A stretch of DNA of 64,000 bases from Rhizobium leguminosarum (GCF_001679785.1 NZ_CP016286.1:4536501-4600500), one strand, 5' to 3'; positions 26,003 through 35,003 are shown, counted from the stretch's first letter. A program made the numbers and translations. The notes: generated from the sequence alone by a model not told the origin.

Positions 26003-27097
26003 ATGACCAACAAGACACTCTTTGAGCCCTCGGTACTCGGCTCCCTCACGCTCTCCAACCGCATCGTCATGGCGCCATTGACGCGCAACAGAGCGGGCGC
26101 CGGGTTTGTGCCGGGCGATCTCATTGCCGAATATTATGCGCAACGGGCCTCGGCAGGCCTGATCATCTCGGAGGCGACCCAGATTTCGCAGCAGGGTCAA
26201 GGCTACCAGGACACGCCCGGCATCTACACAGAGGCGCAGGTCGACGGCTGGCGGAAGGTGACCGGCGCGGTGCATGCCAAGGGCGGCCACATCTTCCTGC
26301 AGCTCTGGCATGTCGGTCGGGTATCGCATGTCGACCTGCAGCCGGATGGGCAGCCCCCGGTGGCGCCTTCCGCCATCAGGGCCGAAACCAAGACGTTTGT
26401 GAACAATGCTTTCGTCGATGTATCCGAACCGCGCGCCCTCGAACCGGGCGAGATCCCCGGCATTATCGAGGATTTCCGTCGCGCCGCCGCCAATGCGATT
26501 GCCGCCGGTTTCGATGGTGTCGAAGTTCACGGCGCCAACGGCTACCTGCTCGACCAGTTCGCCAGGGATGGATCGAACACCCGCACCGACGCTTATGGCG
26601 GGTCGATCGAAAACCGCGCCCGGCTGACGCTAGAGGTGACGGCCGCGGTCATCGAGGAAGTCGGCGCGCAGCGAACCGGCGTTCGGATTTCGCCGGTGTC
26701 GCCGGCCAACGGGATCTCCGCAACCGATCCGCAGGCGCAGTTCAACTACATCGTCGAGAGGCTTGACGAGATGGGTATTGCCTACCTCCATGTCGTCGAA
26801 GGCGCGACGGGCGGGCCGCGCGACGTTGCACCCTTCGACTATGAGGCGCTTCGCTGCAAGTTCAAGAACACCTACATCGCCAATAACGGCTACGATCTGG
26901 ACCTTGCCACGGCTAGGCTGGAGCAGGGACTGGCGGATTTGTTCGCTTTCGGCAGGCCGTTCATCGCCAACCCGGATCTTATCGAGCGCCTGAGGGCCGG
27001 TGCACCGCTGGCCAATCTCGATATGGTGACACTCTATGGAGGAGGTGCTGCGGGCTACACCGACTATCCCACCATGGCCGCGCCGGTCGACGCCTGA
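26003..27097 (+). CDS. Old yellow enzyme family alkene reductase
   Basis: A 364-residue FMN-dependent TIM-barrel reductase of the NemA/OYE type. It has the N-terminal FMN-contact motif RIVMAPLTRNRA, FLQLWHVGRVSH, the substrate/FMN region VEVHGANGYLLDQF and a C-terminal DLFAFGRPFIANPDL. Such enzymes reduce alpha,beta-unsaturated carbonyls and nitro compounds. The regulator TetR gene lies convergent downstream, an arrangement like nemR-nemA, but here linked by shared operators at both ends of the operon. Confidence 0.92.
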   Translation: MTNKTLFEPSVLGSLTLSNRIVMAPLTRNRAGAGFVPGDLIAEYYAQRASAGLIISEATQISQQGQGYQDTPGIYTEAQVDGWRKVTGAVHAKGGHIFLQLWHVGRVSHVDLQPDGQPPVAPSAIRAETKTFVNNAFVDVSEPRALEPGEIPGIIEDFRRAAANAIAAGFDGVEVHGANGYLLDQFARDGSNTRTDAYGGSIENRARLTLEVTAAVIEEVGAQRTGVRISPVSPANGISATDPQAQFNYIVERLDEMGIAYLHVVEGATGGPRDVAPFDYEALRCKFKNTYIANNGYDLDLATARLEQGLADLFAFGRPFIANPDLIERLRAGAPLANLDMVTLYGGGAAGYTDYPTMAAPVDA

Positions 27098-27101
27098 CTG
27101 C

Positions 27102-27127
27102 ATAGGGCCGCGCATGCGCGGCCCTAT
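27102..27127. terminator. Bidirectional terminator, perfect 26-bp palindrome
   Basis: A fully symmetric sequence with arms ATAGGGCCGCGCA, placed between the reductase gene and the convergent TetR gene whose stop codon it touches. It can serve both directions. Confidence 0.7.
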
Positions 27128-27705
27128 TACTTGCGCGCGTGATTTCCGATGGCATCACGGCAGTCGGCCCGGCAGGCATCCAGGATTTCATCCGCCAGGG
27201 AAGAATTGTCCGGGCAGGCTCTCGAAAGGACGATGGCGCCCACGGCCTGAGCAAGGAGGCTGATCGTCAGGGCGCGCGATCCGGCGGCGGAGGCGTGATC
27301 TCGCACCATGTCGCCCTCGAACGTGCTGAGCAGGTTTTCGATCCCTGCGGCAAAAGCCGATCTCGTCTCATCCGGCTGCCGTGCCGCTTCGCAACTCAGT
27401 GCCGCGGCGGGACATCCCTGGCCGCGCGCATCCCGGTGCTCCCGCGAGATATAGGCTTCGATGGCGGCAAGCGCATCATATCCTGCGTAGCGTTCCGCGG
27501 TCTCGCCGAAACCCCTGGCGGTCGCCGCTGCAATCAGCTCCTCCTTGGATCGGAAGTGGTTGTAGAAGCCGCCATGCGTGAGCCCGGCCCGCTCCATCAG
27601 TTCCGCCACCGCCACGCCATCGTACCCGCGCTCGCGAAACAGTTCTGAAGCGATGGTGATAATCCGCTCGTAGTTTTCCTGCTTTTTTTCCTTCGTGATC
27701 CGCAC
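27127..27705 (-). CDS. TetR/AcrR-family regulator of the reductase operon
   Basis: A 192-residue repressor. The HTH covers about residues 9-50 (RIITIASELFRERGYDGVAV, then ELMERAGLTHGGFYNHFRSK). Four cysteines (GQGCPAAAL, SCEAARQ, ACPDN, DACRADC) could act as a redox or electrophile sensor as described for NemR, but this is inference. Two operators lie upstream and two more stand before the operon at 23.4 kb. It is convergent with the OYE gene. Confidence 0.88.
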   Translation of the reverse strand: MRITKEKKQENYERIITIASELFRERGYDGVAVAELMERAGLTHGGFYNHFRSKEELIAAATARGFGETAERYAGYDALAAIEAYISREHRDARGQGCPAAALSCEAARQPDETRSAFAAGIENLLSTFEGDMVRDHASAAGSRALTISLLAQAVGAIVLSRACPDNSSLADEILDACRADCRDAIGNHARK

Positions 27706-27738
27706 TTCGCAGCCCTTTCGACGGCCATGCCTAAACTA

Positions 27739-27787
27739 TGATGTCGTGTGTCATTATAGCTTGACTTATTGATGACGTATATCATTA
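27739..27787. promoter_or_regulatory. Two TetR-type operators between the TetR gene and the dehalogenase-like gene
   Basis: Site 3 is TGATGTCGTGTGTCATTA (27739-27756), overlapping a leftward TATAAT (27753-27758). Site 4 is TGATGACGTATATCATTA (27770-27787), which follows a rightward TTGACT at 27761-27766. The block TTGACT..TGATGACG.ATATCATTAAT mirrors the promoter-operator order at 23301-23330. The sites are therefore placed to control the TetR gene and the rightward gene. Confidence 0.7.
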
Positions 27788-27888
27788 ATAATGTCAACGA
27801 ACATCAGGATCACATCAAGGCAGAGACGCACCTGACGGCATCCAACCCGCTGTAAAGGCGTCACAGTCGTCGCGAAGCGGAGGGGAGT

Positions 27889-28791
27889 ATGTTTGAGGGT
27901 TTTGAAAGCGGCCGGATTGCCGTCGATGGCGTGGAGATTGCTTATGTCGCTGCGGGTGCGGGAGAGCCGCTGCTGATGCTGCACGGCTTTCCGCAGACCA
28001 AGGCACTTTGGGCACGGATCGCACCGGAGCTGGTCGCGCTTGGCTATCGGGTGATCTGTGCAGATTTGCGCGGTTATGGCGCCTCCGACAAACCACCGGC
28101 TCGCGCTGATCTGGCCAACTACAGCTTCCGCGCCATGGCAGCCGATCAGCTCGGTTAGATGAAAACGCTTGGACACGAGCGGTTTCACCTCGTGGGTCAC
28201 GACCGCGGTGCCCGGGTGGCGCACAGGCTGGCTCTCGACCATCCTGCGGCTGTGGCGAGCGTCACTCCGATGGACATCGTGCCGACGGCGGTGATGCTAG
28301 GCGACCTGCGCCGCGAGGTCGCTCAAAGCTACTGGCACTGGTTCTTCCTCGCTCAACCCGCGCCCTTCCCGGAGCGAATGATCGAAGCCAATCCCGATCT
28401 CTTTTATGAAACCTGCCTGTTTGGCTGGGGCGCAGCGGGCCTGCAGGATTTCGACGCCAAACAGCTCGCTGCCTACCGGGCTTCCTGGCATGATGCCAAG
28501 GCGATTGCCGGCGGCTGCAACGATTACCGTGCGGCGCTGGCCGTCGATCTCGCCCACGATCTGGCGGAGCAAGGGAGGCGTATATCGGCGCCTGCGCTGA
28601 TCCTGTACGGCGCCGCTGGCGCGATGGCCAAACTCTATGATCTTCCAGCCACCTGGGCGGATCGCTGCACGACCATGGACGCTTGCGCTGTACCGGGCGG
28701 GCATTTTTTCCCAGACTCCGCGCCGGCCGAGGTTACAGAACAAGTGGCTGCGTTTCTTGGGCGTCATGCCTTTACCCCTGTGTCGGAGTAA
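27889..28791 (+). pseudogene. Haloacetate dehalogenase-like alpha/beta hydrolase with an in-frame amber stop
   Basis: Two reading frames in the same phase, 27889-28158 and 28159-28791, together encode about 300 residues. The first half has [12 protein letters not shown] and [12 protein letters not shown], the second has HLVGHDRGARVAHRL with the nucleophile Asp, and GGHFFP with the catalytic His. The stop TAG lies at 28156-28158 inside AADQLG-stop-MKTLGHERF, between strand and helix that are continuous in this family. The following ATG could allow restart, but the N-terminal part would be missing. Confidence 0.8.
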
Positions 28792-28817
28792 GGCGGGACG
28801 ATTGCAGCGGCGCGCCG

Positions 28818-29060
28818 TCACGCTGTAAAACTTTGAACTGCTGCCTCGAGCAGCTCTCCGAGCGCCTGCGATATCACGCTCCAGCGGAACGGCCGGTCGG
28901 CCAGGTGGACAGGAGCGCCAGGCGGAGGGCTTCCTTGTTGCCGAATGCAGAATAGAAGCCAGGCCTCTCTATGCCGGCAGCCTCGGTCAGGTCGGTATAG
29001 GAGGCGCCCTCGTAGCCCTTGCGCCAAAAGACGCATAGGCGAAAAGTGAGGAATTGATAG
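28818..29060 (-). pseudogene. TetR-family regulator remnant, internally deleted
   Basis: Leftward translation in one frame (about 29050-28880) gives FRLCVFWRKGYEGASYTDLT, EAAGIERPGFYSAFGNKEAL, a TetR helix-turn-helix. A different frame at 28863-28818 gives ISQALGELLEAAVQSFTA followed by a stop, like a TetR C-terminus. The ligand-binding middle of the gene is gone and no start codon is left. It is placed as if it had once regulated a neighbour. Confidence 0.6.
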
Positions 29061-29136
29061 GCGCGAACACAGCCGCCATTTGAAGTCGGTAAGCTCGTGT
29101 CGGCTCTGATTCAGAGCCGACATATCGCGGCCCCCA

Positions 29137-30681
29137 TCAACCGCGTTGCAAAATTCTGGCGCTGACCTGGCCTGTGGCAAGCTTCTCGGCCGGCGCTGGC
29201 CTGCCAAGCAGATAGCCTTGGCCGATGTCGCAACCCAGCTCCTGAAGCCGCTGAAGCTGGCTCTCCTCTTCGATACCCTCGGCCGTTATCGTCACGCCAA
29301 GTCCCACACCGAGAGCGATGATCGCCTTGATCACCTTGTCTTGCTTATCGTCGGTTTCGAATGAAGAGACGAAACTCCTGTCGATCTTGATCTTGTCGAA
29401 CCGGTAGTTGGATAGCTGTGAGAGGCTGGAATAACCTGTTCCAAAGTCGTCGAGAGCAATCCCGACGCCGGCATTCACCAGATCATCGAGGACGATTCGT
29501 GCCGTAACGGCGTCCTGGATGATGGCGCTCTCCGTCACTTCCAGCTCGACCCGGTGCGCGGGCAGACCGACATCGCCCAATATCTTGAGAATTCTGAGCC
29601 CCAGTAACCGATCGCTCAGTTGGATCGGAGAAAGGTTGAACGACAGGACGAGTTCACTTGGCCAGGAAAGCGCATCGGTGCAGGCGTGGCGAAGCAGTTG
29701 ATCGGTCAATTCGACGATCAGACCGGCTTCCTCCGCCACCGGAATGAAGTCGTTCGGTGGGATGAATTCGCCGGAGGCCGTCTTCCAGCGTGCCAGCGCC
29801 TCGAAGCCGATAATCCTATTCGTTTTCAGGTCCACGAGCGGTTGATAGTAGGGAACGATCTCGGCCTTCTTGATGGCTGCTCTCAGATCCGCTTCCAGCC
29901 GGATCCGCTTCGCCAACTCGTCCTGCATCGAAGGCACGAAGGGCTTCACCAGATTGCGCCCCTGCTTTTTGGCGACATACATCGCACAGTCCGAATGTCG
30001 GATGACCTGGCTTAGGTCATCGCCGTTCTCCGGAAAAAGCGCGAAGCCGACACTGGCGCCGAGGTCAACGGCGACGCCATTGAATGTGAAGGGTTTGCGG
30101 ATCACGGTCACTATGCGGTTCGCCAACGCGACAAGATCGGGATTTCCGGTGCGCCGCGCCAGAACAACGAATTCATCTCCACCAAGGCGGAAAACGTGTT
30201 CACGGGGAAAGAGGGAAGAGAGCCGCTGAGCAACAGTCTTCAGCACCGCATCACCGTGATCGTGCCCCAGGAGGTCATTGACCTTCTTGAAGCCGTCGAG
30301 ATCGATGCTGAACACGGCGTAGGTTTCTTCCCTTTGATCGGTCATCGCCTGCGCGCATAGGGAATCCAGAAACCTGCGGTTAGGCAGTTCGGTCAGCGTG
30401 TCGTGACAGGCAATCCAGTCTACGTTCTTTTCGGCCTGCAGCCGGCGATTGACCTCCCTCGAAAGATCCCGGATTCTCAGCGCGGAATAAATGAGCCCGA
30501 GAAACCCGGAGATATTGAGGGCGACGAGCGCGTGGTCCAGCGGATAGTCATGATGCTTCTCGATGAACCGATCCAGCCCTTCATGCCATTGGAGGAACCA
30601 AGATAGGCAGAAGAGAACCAGGAAGACCGCGAGCCAGGCAACGATCTCCATCTGCGGTCTGGTTGGTTGGATGCGAGGCAT
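29137..30681 (-). CDS. Membrane GGDEF-EAL cyclic-di-GMP protein
   Basis: A 514-residue protein with two transmembrane helices (about residues 12-30 and 51-67). The GGDEF domain (about 88-250) has an intact RLGGDEF (167-171) but no RxxD inhibitory site five residues before it. The EAL domain (about 260-505) has GFEALARWK, NLSPIQL, ALDDFGTGYSSLS, DKIKIDRSFV and AEGIE, consistent with an active phosphodiesterase. It could make or destroy cyclic di-GMP; the balance is unknown. No sensory domain beyond the short loops. Confidence 0.9.
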   Translation of the reverse strand: MPRIQPTRPQMEIVAWLAVFLVLFCLSWFLQWHEGLDRFIEKHHDYPLDHALVALNISGFLGLIYSALRIRDLSREVNRRLQAEKNVDWIACHDTLTELPNRRFLDSLCAQAMTDQREETYAVFSIDLDGFKKVNDLLGHDHGDAVLKTVAQRLSSLFPREHVFRLGGDEFVVLARRTGNPDLVALANRIVTVIRKPFTFNGVAVDLGASVGFALFPENGDDLSQVIRHSDCAMYVAKKQGRNLVKPFVPSMQDELAKRIRLEADLRAAIKKAEIVPYYQPLVDLKTNRIIGFEALARWKTASGEFIPPNDFIPVAEEAGLIVELTDQLLRHACTDALSWPSELVLSFNLSPIQLSDRLLGLRILKILGDVGLPAHRVELEVTESAIIQDAVTARIVLDDLVNAGVGIALDDFGTGYSSLSQLSNYRFDKIKIDRSFVSSFETDDKQDKVIKAIIALGVGLGVTITAEGIEEESQLQRLQELGCDIGQGYLLGRPAPAEKLATGQVSARILQRG

Positions 30682-31144
30682 ATGAACAGGCTCCTGTTGG
30701 GTGAAGAGCCGTCATGGCCAGTTTGGAGAACCGCATCGTCCCCGACATGTTTTCAATCAACAGCCGACATGGCTGATGCTCGTATCACCGAATGCCGGGT
30801 CGGGCGTTGCAGCTGTTGATCAAGCTGCGCAGCACCGACAAGTCCGTAAGATTGTCTGACCTTCGAAGGTTAATGGCGGGTTGCATTGACGAAGGTGCGG
30901 GCGTTTTGCTGCGTGAATTGGATATCTTTCCCGTAAATCGGATGGGGCTTCGATTCCATGGTGTCTGCCGGTCGCCGCTATCTGCCATTCTTCGAACGGC
31001 TGAAGAACCCGCCGGAGGATCAGTAGTCCTTCAAAGGGAATGGGCGTGACGGGTTTACAGCGCCCCGAGTCTTTTCAGCATCTGCGCGTCGCCCGCGACC
31101 GAGGATCGGCTCGGCGCCAGGGGTAGGGCGCATCCCAGGGCCGA
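30682..31144. other. Intergenic stretch with no recognised gene
   Basis: A 463-base gap. An 85-codon frame at 30792-31049 lacks a ribosome site and recognisable features. Just upstream of the next gene's stop, around 31060-31090, the leftward frame ends in a short helix-like tail (AQMLKRLGAL, stop) that could be the relic of a lost gene. Confidence 0.4.
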
Positions 31145-31819
31145 TCAACCTGCCAGCATGTTATCCGCCAGGCTGTAGCAGTGGCTCGCCTGATAGGCGT
31201 TCCGACCTCGGTTCATGTGCGTCACATTGAAAGTCCGAATGGCGCGCAAGATGCGGCGCTCCGCCAGGAGTTTACGGATCGAGGCCGAGCCCCGCACAGT
31301 GATGCCGAAAATGTCCTCGCCGCGCGGAAAAAAGTAACCGACGTCTTCGGGCGTCGCGACGCAGTCCTCGAGAAAAGCCTTGTCCACATCGCCCTGCGTG
31401 GGTGAATGGTCCGTGGTGAAGTCAGAAAGATGCACCAGGAATCGTGCACGCAGGTCCTCGCCATCGGCGTAGAGCGTGAAAAGCTCCATCCAGCTCGCAT
31501 TGACGCGGACGAGCGGCTTGTCTGAGGTCGAGGGCAGACATGAAACCGACCAGTAGTGACGCTCGGTCTTGCGCGGGATGGGGATGCAGGTCTGCCCGTA
31601 TACCCTGAGAATTTCCAGAACGTCTTGCGCCTGCGGGCGACCAAGCAGCTTTTCGAACCGTGGGACATATTTGAACCGCTGTTCCAGGGACTCCAAGCGC
31701 TCTTCGGCGTCGATTAGGTCCGCCTTGCCTTGTATCCAATCGCGCTGCTGCTCAGGATCCAGAAACTTGCGCAGACCGGTGGTACTGCGACGAGGAGTCG
31801 TGCTCATGTCAGGTACCAT
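31145..31819 (-). CDS. Protein of unknown function, 224 residues
   Basis: A soluble, charged protein with no signal peptide. Its N-terminal third is helical and Arg/Glu-rich (GKADLIDAEERLESLEQRFK), the middle is mixed (RHYWSVSCLPST, LVRVNASWMELFTLY) and the C-terminus ends HCYSLADNMLAG. I do not recognise a family. A second Met at 31807 is an alternative start. It is isolated, with no operon partner. Confidence 0.55.
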   Translation of the reverse strand: MVPDMSTTPRRSTTGLRKFLDPEQQRDWIQGKADLIDAEERLESLEQRFKYVPRFEKLLGRPQAQDVLEILRVYGQTCIPIPRKTERHYWSVSCLPSTSDKPLVRVNASWMELFTLYADGEDLRARFLVHLSDFTTDHSPTQGDVDKAFLEDCVATPEDVGYFFPRGEDIFGITVRGSASIRKLLAERRILRAIRTFNVTHMNRGRNAYQASHCYSLADNMLAG

Positions 31820-32064
31820 GTGAGATCCGTGTCCTCATCGCTTCACCGGCTAATCACGCACGCGTCTATGCAGCCGCTCGACGTCCGCCCCCGATGGTGA
31901 CGCCGTTCGCAGCACTTGGCTTAACAAGCGGTTTGCCGGCGCGGTGGACCAACCCACCGGCCGCACAATAACTCCATCCAAAGAATGGCGAAAGACCGAC
32001 CTTCAGCCGGACCGAAAGCCAAAGCCTACCGACGACCAAACGCTGCGTCTTTTGGCTGGAATTG

Positions 32065-32232
32065 CTAGTAGCCGAACGGATCCACCTCGGCCGCCGCATG
32101 GGCGTCCGCCTCCTTCGGATAGATCACGCCCTTGCGCAGGATGATGTTGGCATAGAGCCTGGGCTCGCCGGTCTGGGTCACCGCATGGGCGGTCTTCACC
32201 GGCCGCCGAAGTCCCGGCCGACGAGCGGCAGG
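32065..32232 (-). pseudogene. Truncated duplicate of the FucU/RbsD mutarotase C-terminus
   Basis: Bases 32095-32199 are almost identical (two differences) to 35031-35135 in the intact mutarotase gene. Beyond that block similarity falls off but remains up to the terminal codons, ending EVDPFGY-stop against EVDPFVY-stop. Only the last 50-55 codons are present and a short insertion interrupts them. No start codon or N-terminal part is found, so this is a remnant or partial duplication. Confidence 0.82.
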
Positions 32233-32299
32233 CCTCCTTATGGCAAGGCCTCGGGCTTCTTCGGCGCCGATCCTGAACGGGTTTTGCCAACCGGTCGTT

Positions 32300-33832
32300 T
32301 TAAAATTCCGCCTCTCGCAGCAGCTCGTTCAGGCGGGTGGCCCATTCCTTGTTGCCATCCCTGAACGGACCAAGCGCATCGCCGGCGGGTTCGGAAAGGT
32401 CGCTGGCGGCCGCAGCAAAGCGGCGGGCCTGTTCACGATGTCCCGCGGCCATATGGCAGCACGCCTGAATGCGCAGGAGCGCCGGCCAGTCAGGCCGCGC
32501 CTTTTGCGCCGTACGTCCCGTTTCGAGTGCGCCCTCGACGTCGCCCGAAAAGAACAGTGCAAGCATCAGGAGGCTGAACCAAACTCCATTCTGCGGGTCA
32601 TGGGGGTTGAGTTCGAGGCCGCGAGCCAGGGGTTGCCGCGCGCCGGCCGCATCCCCCGAAAAGAGACGGGCCATGCCGAAGACGAGATACCCCAAGGCGA
32701 AACTCGAACCGAGTTCGATGGATCGTTCCGCTGCGAGGATCGCATGGTCAGCCCTGCCTGTGTAGGCCGACACAATCGCCAGCGCATAGTGCGAGTACGG
32801 GTTCCGCGCATCGAGATAGATCGCTCGAAGGGCCGCATCCAATCCTTCCTTCCCGTCCGCGGCGGGGTTATCAGTCCAGCCGTAGCCAATGAGGCCCGCA
32901 TTGACCCGCGCCCGCCAGATCTGCGCCTCTGGAAGCATGGGATCGAGCTCCGCAGCCTCGCGGAAGAATCGCCGTGCGACAAGGTGGGTGGGCTGCGTGA
33001 CCTTGTGGAAATTGAATGTACCTTGCCTTACAAGGTTCCAGGCAGTGATGTTGCCGGTGTGCGGAGCCAGCTGAAGCCCATGACGCAACAGCAGCTCGGG
33101 CTCCACCGCCGCTGCGATCCGCTCGGCGATGGCGTCTTGCACTGCAAATACCTCGGCCACCTGAAGGTCGTAATGTTCGGACCAGACCGTGGCGCCTTTC
33201 ACTGCGTCGGCGAGGTGCACCGATATCCGGATCTGATCGCGGGTATATCGGATAGCTCCATCCACCAGAAAATCGACGCCAAGTTCGCGCGCGATAGATT
33301 GCGGATCCCTCGAGCCATCCTTCCTTGTGAAACTCGCCCCACGTGAGGCGACGCGGAACCATCTGAACCGAACGAGCGCCATGATCAGGTCGTCGGTGAT
33401 ACCGTCGGCCAGATACTGTCTTTTTGCATCACCGCCGAGATTTTCGAATGGCAGTACCGCAATCGCCGGCATCGAACTGGTCTGCGCGTGCCATCCGCTT
33501 TCGGCTGCGTCGGTCCGGCTCTCCACCGGACCGGAAAATCTGTATCCGACCCGCGGGACCGTGACGATCCATTCGCTGCCGTCTGATGCAGGGCCGAGCA
33601 GCTTGCGAAGGGCGGCAATCTGAACGGAAAGATTGCTTTCCTCGACGGCCAATCCCGGCCAAACAGCATCCATCAGGGCCGACTTGGAGACGACACCTCC
33701 CTGTGCCGAAAGCAGTGCGGCAAGCAGGGAAGCACCTCGGGCGCCCGTAGCGACAGGCCTATTGTCGCGAAACAGGCATCCGTTCTCTGCAATGAACTCG
33801 AAGTGGCCGAAGGCAAGGTGCTGGGTGTTCAT
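32300..33832 (-). CDS. CadC-like regulator: winged helix, TolB-like and TPR domains
   Basis: A 510-residue protein. The N-terminal 100 residues form an OmpR/CadC-type winged helix (VVSKSALMDAVWPGLAVEES, RVGYRFSG), followed by a TolB-like domain (AIAVLPFENLGG, LADGITDDLIMALVR, GVDFLVDGAIRY) and TPR-type helices. No transmembrane helix is clear, so it may be cytoplasmic. It is divergent from the cupin-RidA pair, which it probably regulates. Its C-terminal architecture is shared with the cyclase protein at 2348-4219. Confidence 0.88.
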   Translation of the reverse strand: MNTQHLAFGHFEFIAENGCLFRDNRPVATGARGASLLAALLSAQGGVVSKSALMDAVWPGLAVEESNLSVQIAALRKLLGPASDGSEWIVTVPRVGYRFSGPVESRTDAAESGWHAQTSSMPAIAVLPFENLGGDAKRQYLADGITDDLIMALVRFRWFRVASRGASFTRKDGSRDPQSIARELGVDFLVDGAIRYTRDQIRISVHLADAVKGATVWSEHYDLQVAEVFAVQDAIAERIAAAVEPELLLRHGLQLAPHTGNITAWNLVRQGTFNFHKVTQPTHLVARRFFREAAELDPMLPEAQIWRARVNAGLIGYGWTDNPAADGKEGLDAALRAIYLDARNPYSHYALAIVSAYTGRADHAILAAERSIELGSSFALGYLVFGMARLFSGDAAGARQPLARGLELNPHDPQNGVWFSLLMLALFFSGDVEGALETGRTAQKARPDWPALLRIQACCHMAAGHREQARRFAAAASDLSEPAGDALGPFRDGNKEWATRLNELLREAEF

Positions 33833-33950
33833 GGCCGGGAATGATACGCCGATTTCGCAACTTTTCGGAATTTTTCGGCCCCGCTTCAGGACTTGCGCCG
33901 GCTGAGCGCGCAGAGTCTGCTCCAGTGCACCGGCTGAAGTGGTGAGAGAG

Positions 33951-34385
33951 ATGAAGAACGAAGCAACGCAACCGAAAAATCCTCATGGATTAACCGCGAA
34001 AGTCGTACGCGGGAGCGGCAGCCATGTCGCCGAGCAAGGGTCGGTCTATCGCTCGGGCGTCTCGGCACAAAGCGTCGGATCACGCGTGCTGTGGCTGGGG
34101 ATGATTTCGCTACCGGCAGGCAGACGAACCAAGGCCCATCGCCATGAGGGACACGAGACGGCCCTTCTGATGACTGCGGGAAAAGAAATCGAGATCTGGT
34201 CGGGGCCGGAGCTCGAGCGGTGCGAATTGGTCCACGCCGGTGACTATCTGTTCATTCCGGCCGGCGTTCCCCACGTGGCCGTCAATCGCAGCACCGAAAG
34301 CGCCGAGTTCCTCGGTGCCCGCAACGACCCCGCAGCCAACGAGAGCGTCGTTCTGATGCCGGAGCTCGACAACATCGTACCTTAA
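33951..34385 (+). CDS. Cupin-domain protein
   Basis: A 144-residue single-domain cupin. Cupin motif 1 includes GRRTKAHRHEGHETALLM, with metal-type His residues, and motif 2 is GDYLFIPAGVPHVAVN. It is the first gene of a two-gene operon with a RidA protein. Cupin plus RidA often act together on reactive enamine or ring-opened intermediates; the substrate is not known. The ATG at 33951 is chosen because a GTG start earlier has no good ribosome site. Confidence 0.84.
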   Translation: MKNEATQPKNPHGLTAKVVRGSGSHVAEQGSVYRSGVSAQSVGSRVLWLGMISLPAGRRTKAHRHEGHETALLMTAGKEIEIWSGPELERCELVHAGDYLFIPAGVPHVAVNRSTESAEFLGARNDPAANESVVLMPELDNIVP

Positions 34386-34404
34386 CCACACCGGGAGGTG
34401 CACC

Positions 34405-34887
34405 ATGGCCATCATCGAACAACGTCTGGCCGAAATGGGTCTGGAATTGCCCGAACCGTTGAAAGTGCGCGAGGGGCTGCATATGCCCTTCGCCTGGGTT
34501 CGGGTGCGCGGAACCCGCGCTTACATCTCGGGTCACGTCGCGTGCAACCGCGACGGGACATTGGCAGACCCCCTTGGCAAGGTCGGAGCGGATGTTTCGG
34601 CAGAGCAGGGTTACGTGTCAGCCCGGCTGGTTGCCCTGGCCCATCTCGCCAGTCTCAAACGTGCTGTCGGAGACCTTGATCGGGTCACGGCTTGGCTGCG
34701 CGTCTTCGCCATGGTGAACGTTGCTCCGGGTTTCAATGAGACGCCGCTGGTCACAAACGGCTATTCCGATCTGATACTGGAGCTGTACGGCCCCAACGTT
34801 GGCGCCCACGCCCGCTCGTCCATCGGCATGGCCATCCCTTTAAATGCGCCCGTAAACTGTGAAGCGGAGGTCGAAATAGACGGGTGA
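34405..34887 (+). CDS. RidA/YjgF-family protein
   Basis: A 160-residue protein of the RidA superfamily with the longer YjgF-like start (VREGLHMPFAWVRVRGTRAY), AYISGHVACNRDG and the C-terminal SSIGMAIPLNAPVNCEAEVE. RidA proteins hydrolyse reactive enamines and imines. The Arg that binds substrate in true RidA may be Arg in the SSIGM region or elsewhere and could not be confirmed, so the activity is uncertain. It follows the cupin gene after GGGAGGTGCACC. Confidence 0.85.
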   Translation: MAIIEQRLAEMGLELPEPLKVREGLHMPFAWVRVRGTRAYISGHVACNRDGTLADPLGKVGADVSAEQGYVSARLVALAHLASLKRAVGDLDRVTAWLRVFAMVNVAPGFNETPLVTNGYSDLILELYGPNVGAHARSSIGMAIPLNAPVNCEAEVEIDG

Positions 34888-34893
34888 CCGCCT

Positions 34894-34941
34894 GAACAGG
34901 ATGATTTTAGGCCAGTTTGGCCTAAAATCTGAATCCTGTTC
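34894..34941. terminator. Long hairpin after the RidA gene
   Basis: GAACAGGAT and GATTTTAGGCC form two segments of a 20-pair stem with their complements GGCCTAAAATC and ATCCTGTTC, separated by a three-base bulge; loop AGTTT. It starts 7 bases past the stop, so it probably ends the operon, though it has no T run on the + strand. Confidence 0.6.
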
Positions 34942-34955
34942 TACGTCAGATCGTC

Positions 34956-35003
34956 AGAGCGTGATGTCGTCCGATAACCGCTCACACTTCGGCATCATGC
35001 TCT
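34956..35003. repeat. Rhizobial AGAGC..GCTCT intergenic repeat
   Basis: It begins AGAGCGTGATGTCGTCC and ends GGCATCATGCTCT, with paired outer ends. I recognise it as a common rhizobial intergenic repeat. It adjoins the stop codon of the mutarotase gene. Confidence 0.55.
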
